Shown here piece after piece: positions 5,851-6,358 of a stretch of DNA of 6,358 nt; within the stretch, counting starts at the first letter, position 1; each line of letters starts with the position of its first letter. The DNA lies in assembly GCA_964623315.1 (NCBI GenBank), contig CAZUSU010000020.1:1-6358 (forward strand), in the 5' to 3' direction. The translations under genes and the position numbers were made by a program. The DNA comes from CAZUSU01 sp964623315. Its GTDB lineage: Bacteria; Patescibacteriota; Patescibacteriia; Magasanikbacterales; 2-02-FULL-50-9b. Below the pieces are notes generated by a model that saw only the letters and a program-made list of their open reading frames with translations, made no database searches and was not told where the DNA came from.

Positions 5851-6261
5851 TTATTCAACGATTATTTTTCCCGTGCCCATGCCCATAGGACATGAAAACG
5901 GAAATGTGCCTGCATGCTGTGGCATGAAGCGCGCCACATTTTTTCCTACCGCGGATTCAATCCGGAAATTAAGCGTCGGACTGATAACGATACCCAAACA
6001 GCCCGGTATGTTTGGATCAAGCGTAATTTCTGCGGGCACGCCGCGCTGGAGGCGTATTACTGACGGCTCATAATTGAATGTGGTCTTTGAGAAGCCGATG
6101 GTCGCGCGTTGCACTGTGCCGTCTTGTTGTGCAAAGGCGCCACTTACTCTTTTTTCTTGCGGCGGTGCACCAAGTGACATGCCAAAACGTACGAATGCAA
6201 ACATCATGATACCGAAGAGCAATACACCCAGCCACACCGATGCGGAACTATTTTTTTTCAT
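5851..6261 (-). CDS. Membrane-anchored cupredoxin-like protein
   Basis: From the ATG at 6261 the product has 136 residues. One hydrophobic helix (about 9-26) after MKKN acts as an uncleaved anchor or signal, placing the domain at about 55-136 outside the membrane. That domain has the cupredoxin pattern: PSVIRLQRGVPAEITL, a Cys at 88 (GCLG), a long middle strand, and the loop FSCPMGMGTGKIIV at 122-135. Cys124, Met126, Met128 and perhaps Cys88 or His116 are the likely copper ligands. Similar domains are often found near or fused to copper pumps and TauE/SafE-like membrane proteins. An upstream in-frame GTG (6342) would add a His-rich extension, but that DNA is better read as the end of the previous gene. 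The ATG overlaps that gene's TGA in an ATGA arrangement, so translation is probably coupled. No SD. Confidence 0.85.
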   Translation of the reverse strand: MKKNSSASVWLGVLLFGIMMFAFVRFGMSLGAPPQEKRVSGAFAQQDGTVQRATIGFSKTTFNYEPSVIRLQRGVPAEITLDPNIPGCLGIVISPTLNFRIESAVGKNVARFMPQHAGTFPFSCPMGMGTGKIIVE

Positions 6262-6358
6262 AGTGCGATGATACGCGTGAGCGGCCCGCGCGGCGCATAC
6301 ATCATGATGAACATGATGATGGTGGTGATTGCAATAGACCACAGCGCGAGCGTTGACG
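6258..6358 (-). CDS. C-terminal end of a membrane protein (partial)
   Basis: This frame runs in from the right edge of the window and ends at a TGA (6260-6258) overlapping the cupredoxin ATG. The visible 32 residues are a hydrophobic helix (ALWSIAITTIIMFIMMY) followed by a short basic tail (PRGPLTRIIAL), typical of the last helix of a membrane protein. The 4-nt ATGA overlap and same strand make it an upstream member of the copper operon. The family cannot be told from so short a piece; a TauE/SafE-like or other copper-associated membrane protein would fit but is not shown. Confidence 0.6.
   Translation of the reverse strand, partial: STLALWSIAITTIIMFIMMYAPRGPLTRIIAL

Noticed and set aside
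6262..6342. His-rich N-terminal extension of the cupredoxin (GTG at 6342)
   Set aside because: The run of CAC/CAT codons is the shadow of a hydrophobic helix read in the overlapping membrane-protein frame; a normal signal anchor starts at the ATG at 6261.

Overview
The window looks like a bacterial chromosome fragment. Genes are small, tightly packed and often overlapping, and most lack a Shine-Dalgarno (SD) sequence. The gene mix (a VanW-domain cell-wall protein, a compact small heat-shock protein, a copper cassette) and the VanW protein's C-terminal tail resemble what I know from Patescibacteria/CPR genomes (Parcubacteria or Uhrbacteria type). This placement is a judgement from protein style, not from a marker gene.

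Layout. (1) Positions 1-541 hold no convincing protein gene. They contain a hairpin near the left edge, a 217-bp inverted-repeat element (141-357) that can fold into a three-way cruciform, and a leftward promoter with consensus -35 and 17-bp spacing (475-503). That promoter reads into a stretch of about 100 nt with RNA-like secondary structure (370-469), here called an unidentified structured RNA. (2) 542-2786 is a leftward two-gene operon: a small heat-shock protein, then a membrane-anchored VanW-family protein overlapping it by 11 nt. (3) 2787-2887 is a compact divergent control region. Two sigma70-type promoters share one -35 site back to back, and a CIRCE-like inverted repeat (the HrcA operator form) lies between the rightward promoter and the SD of the next gene. 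(4) 2888-3523 is a rightward gene for an unrecognised two-helix membrane protein with a possible SPFH/band-7-like domain, closed by a good intrinsic terminator. (5) 3601-6358 is a leftward copper-handling operon: the end of an unknown membrane protein, a membrane-anchored cupredoxin, a CopZ-like metallochaperone and a Cu(+)-type P1B ATPase.

How they work together. The copper genes form a logical export module. The soluble HMA protein binds cytosolic Cu(I) and hands it to the CopA-type pump; the cupredoxin, anchored outside the membrane, may receive or buffer copper there. The pump has no HMA domain of its own, and the gene just upstream supplies one. The central part looks like an envelope/proteostasis stress divergon: the heat-shock protein with a cell-wall protein on one side, and a membrane protein that may be under HrcA control on the other.

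The least explained parts are the cruciform repeat, the structured RNA beside it, and the CIRCE-like divergon controlling an unknown membrane protein.
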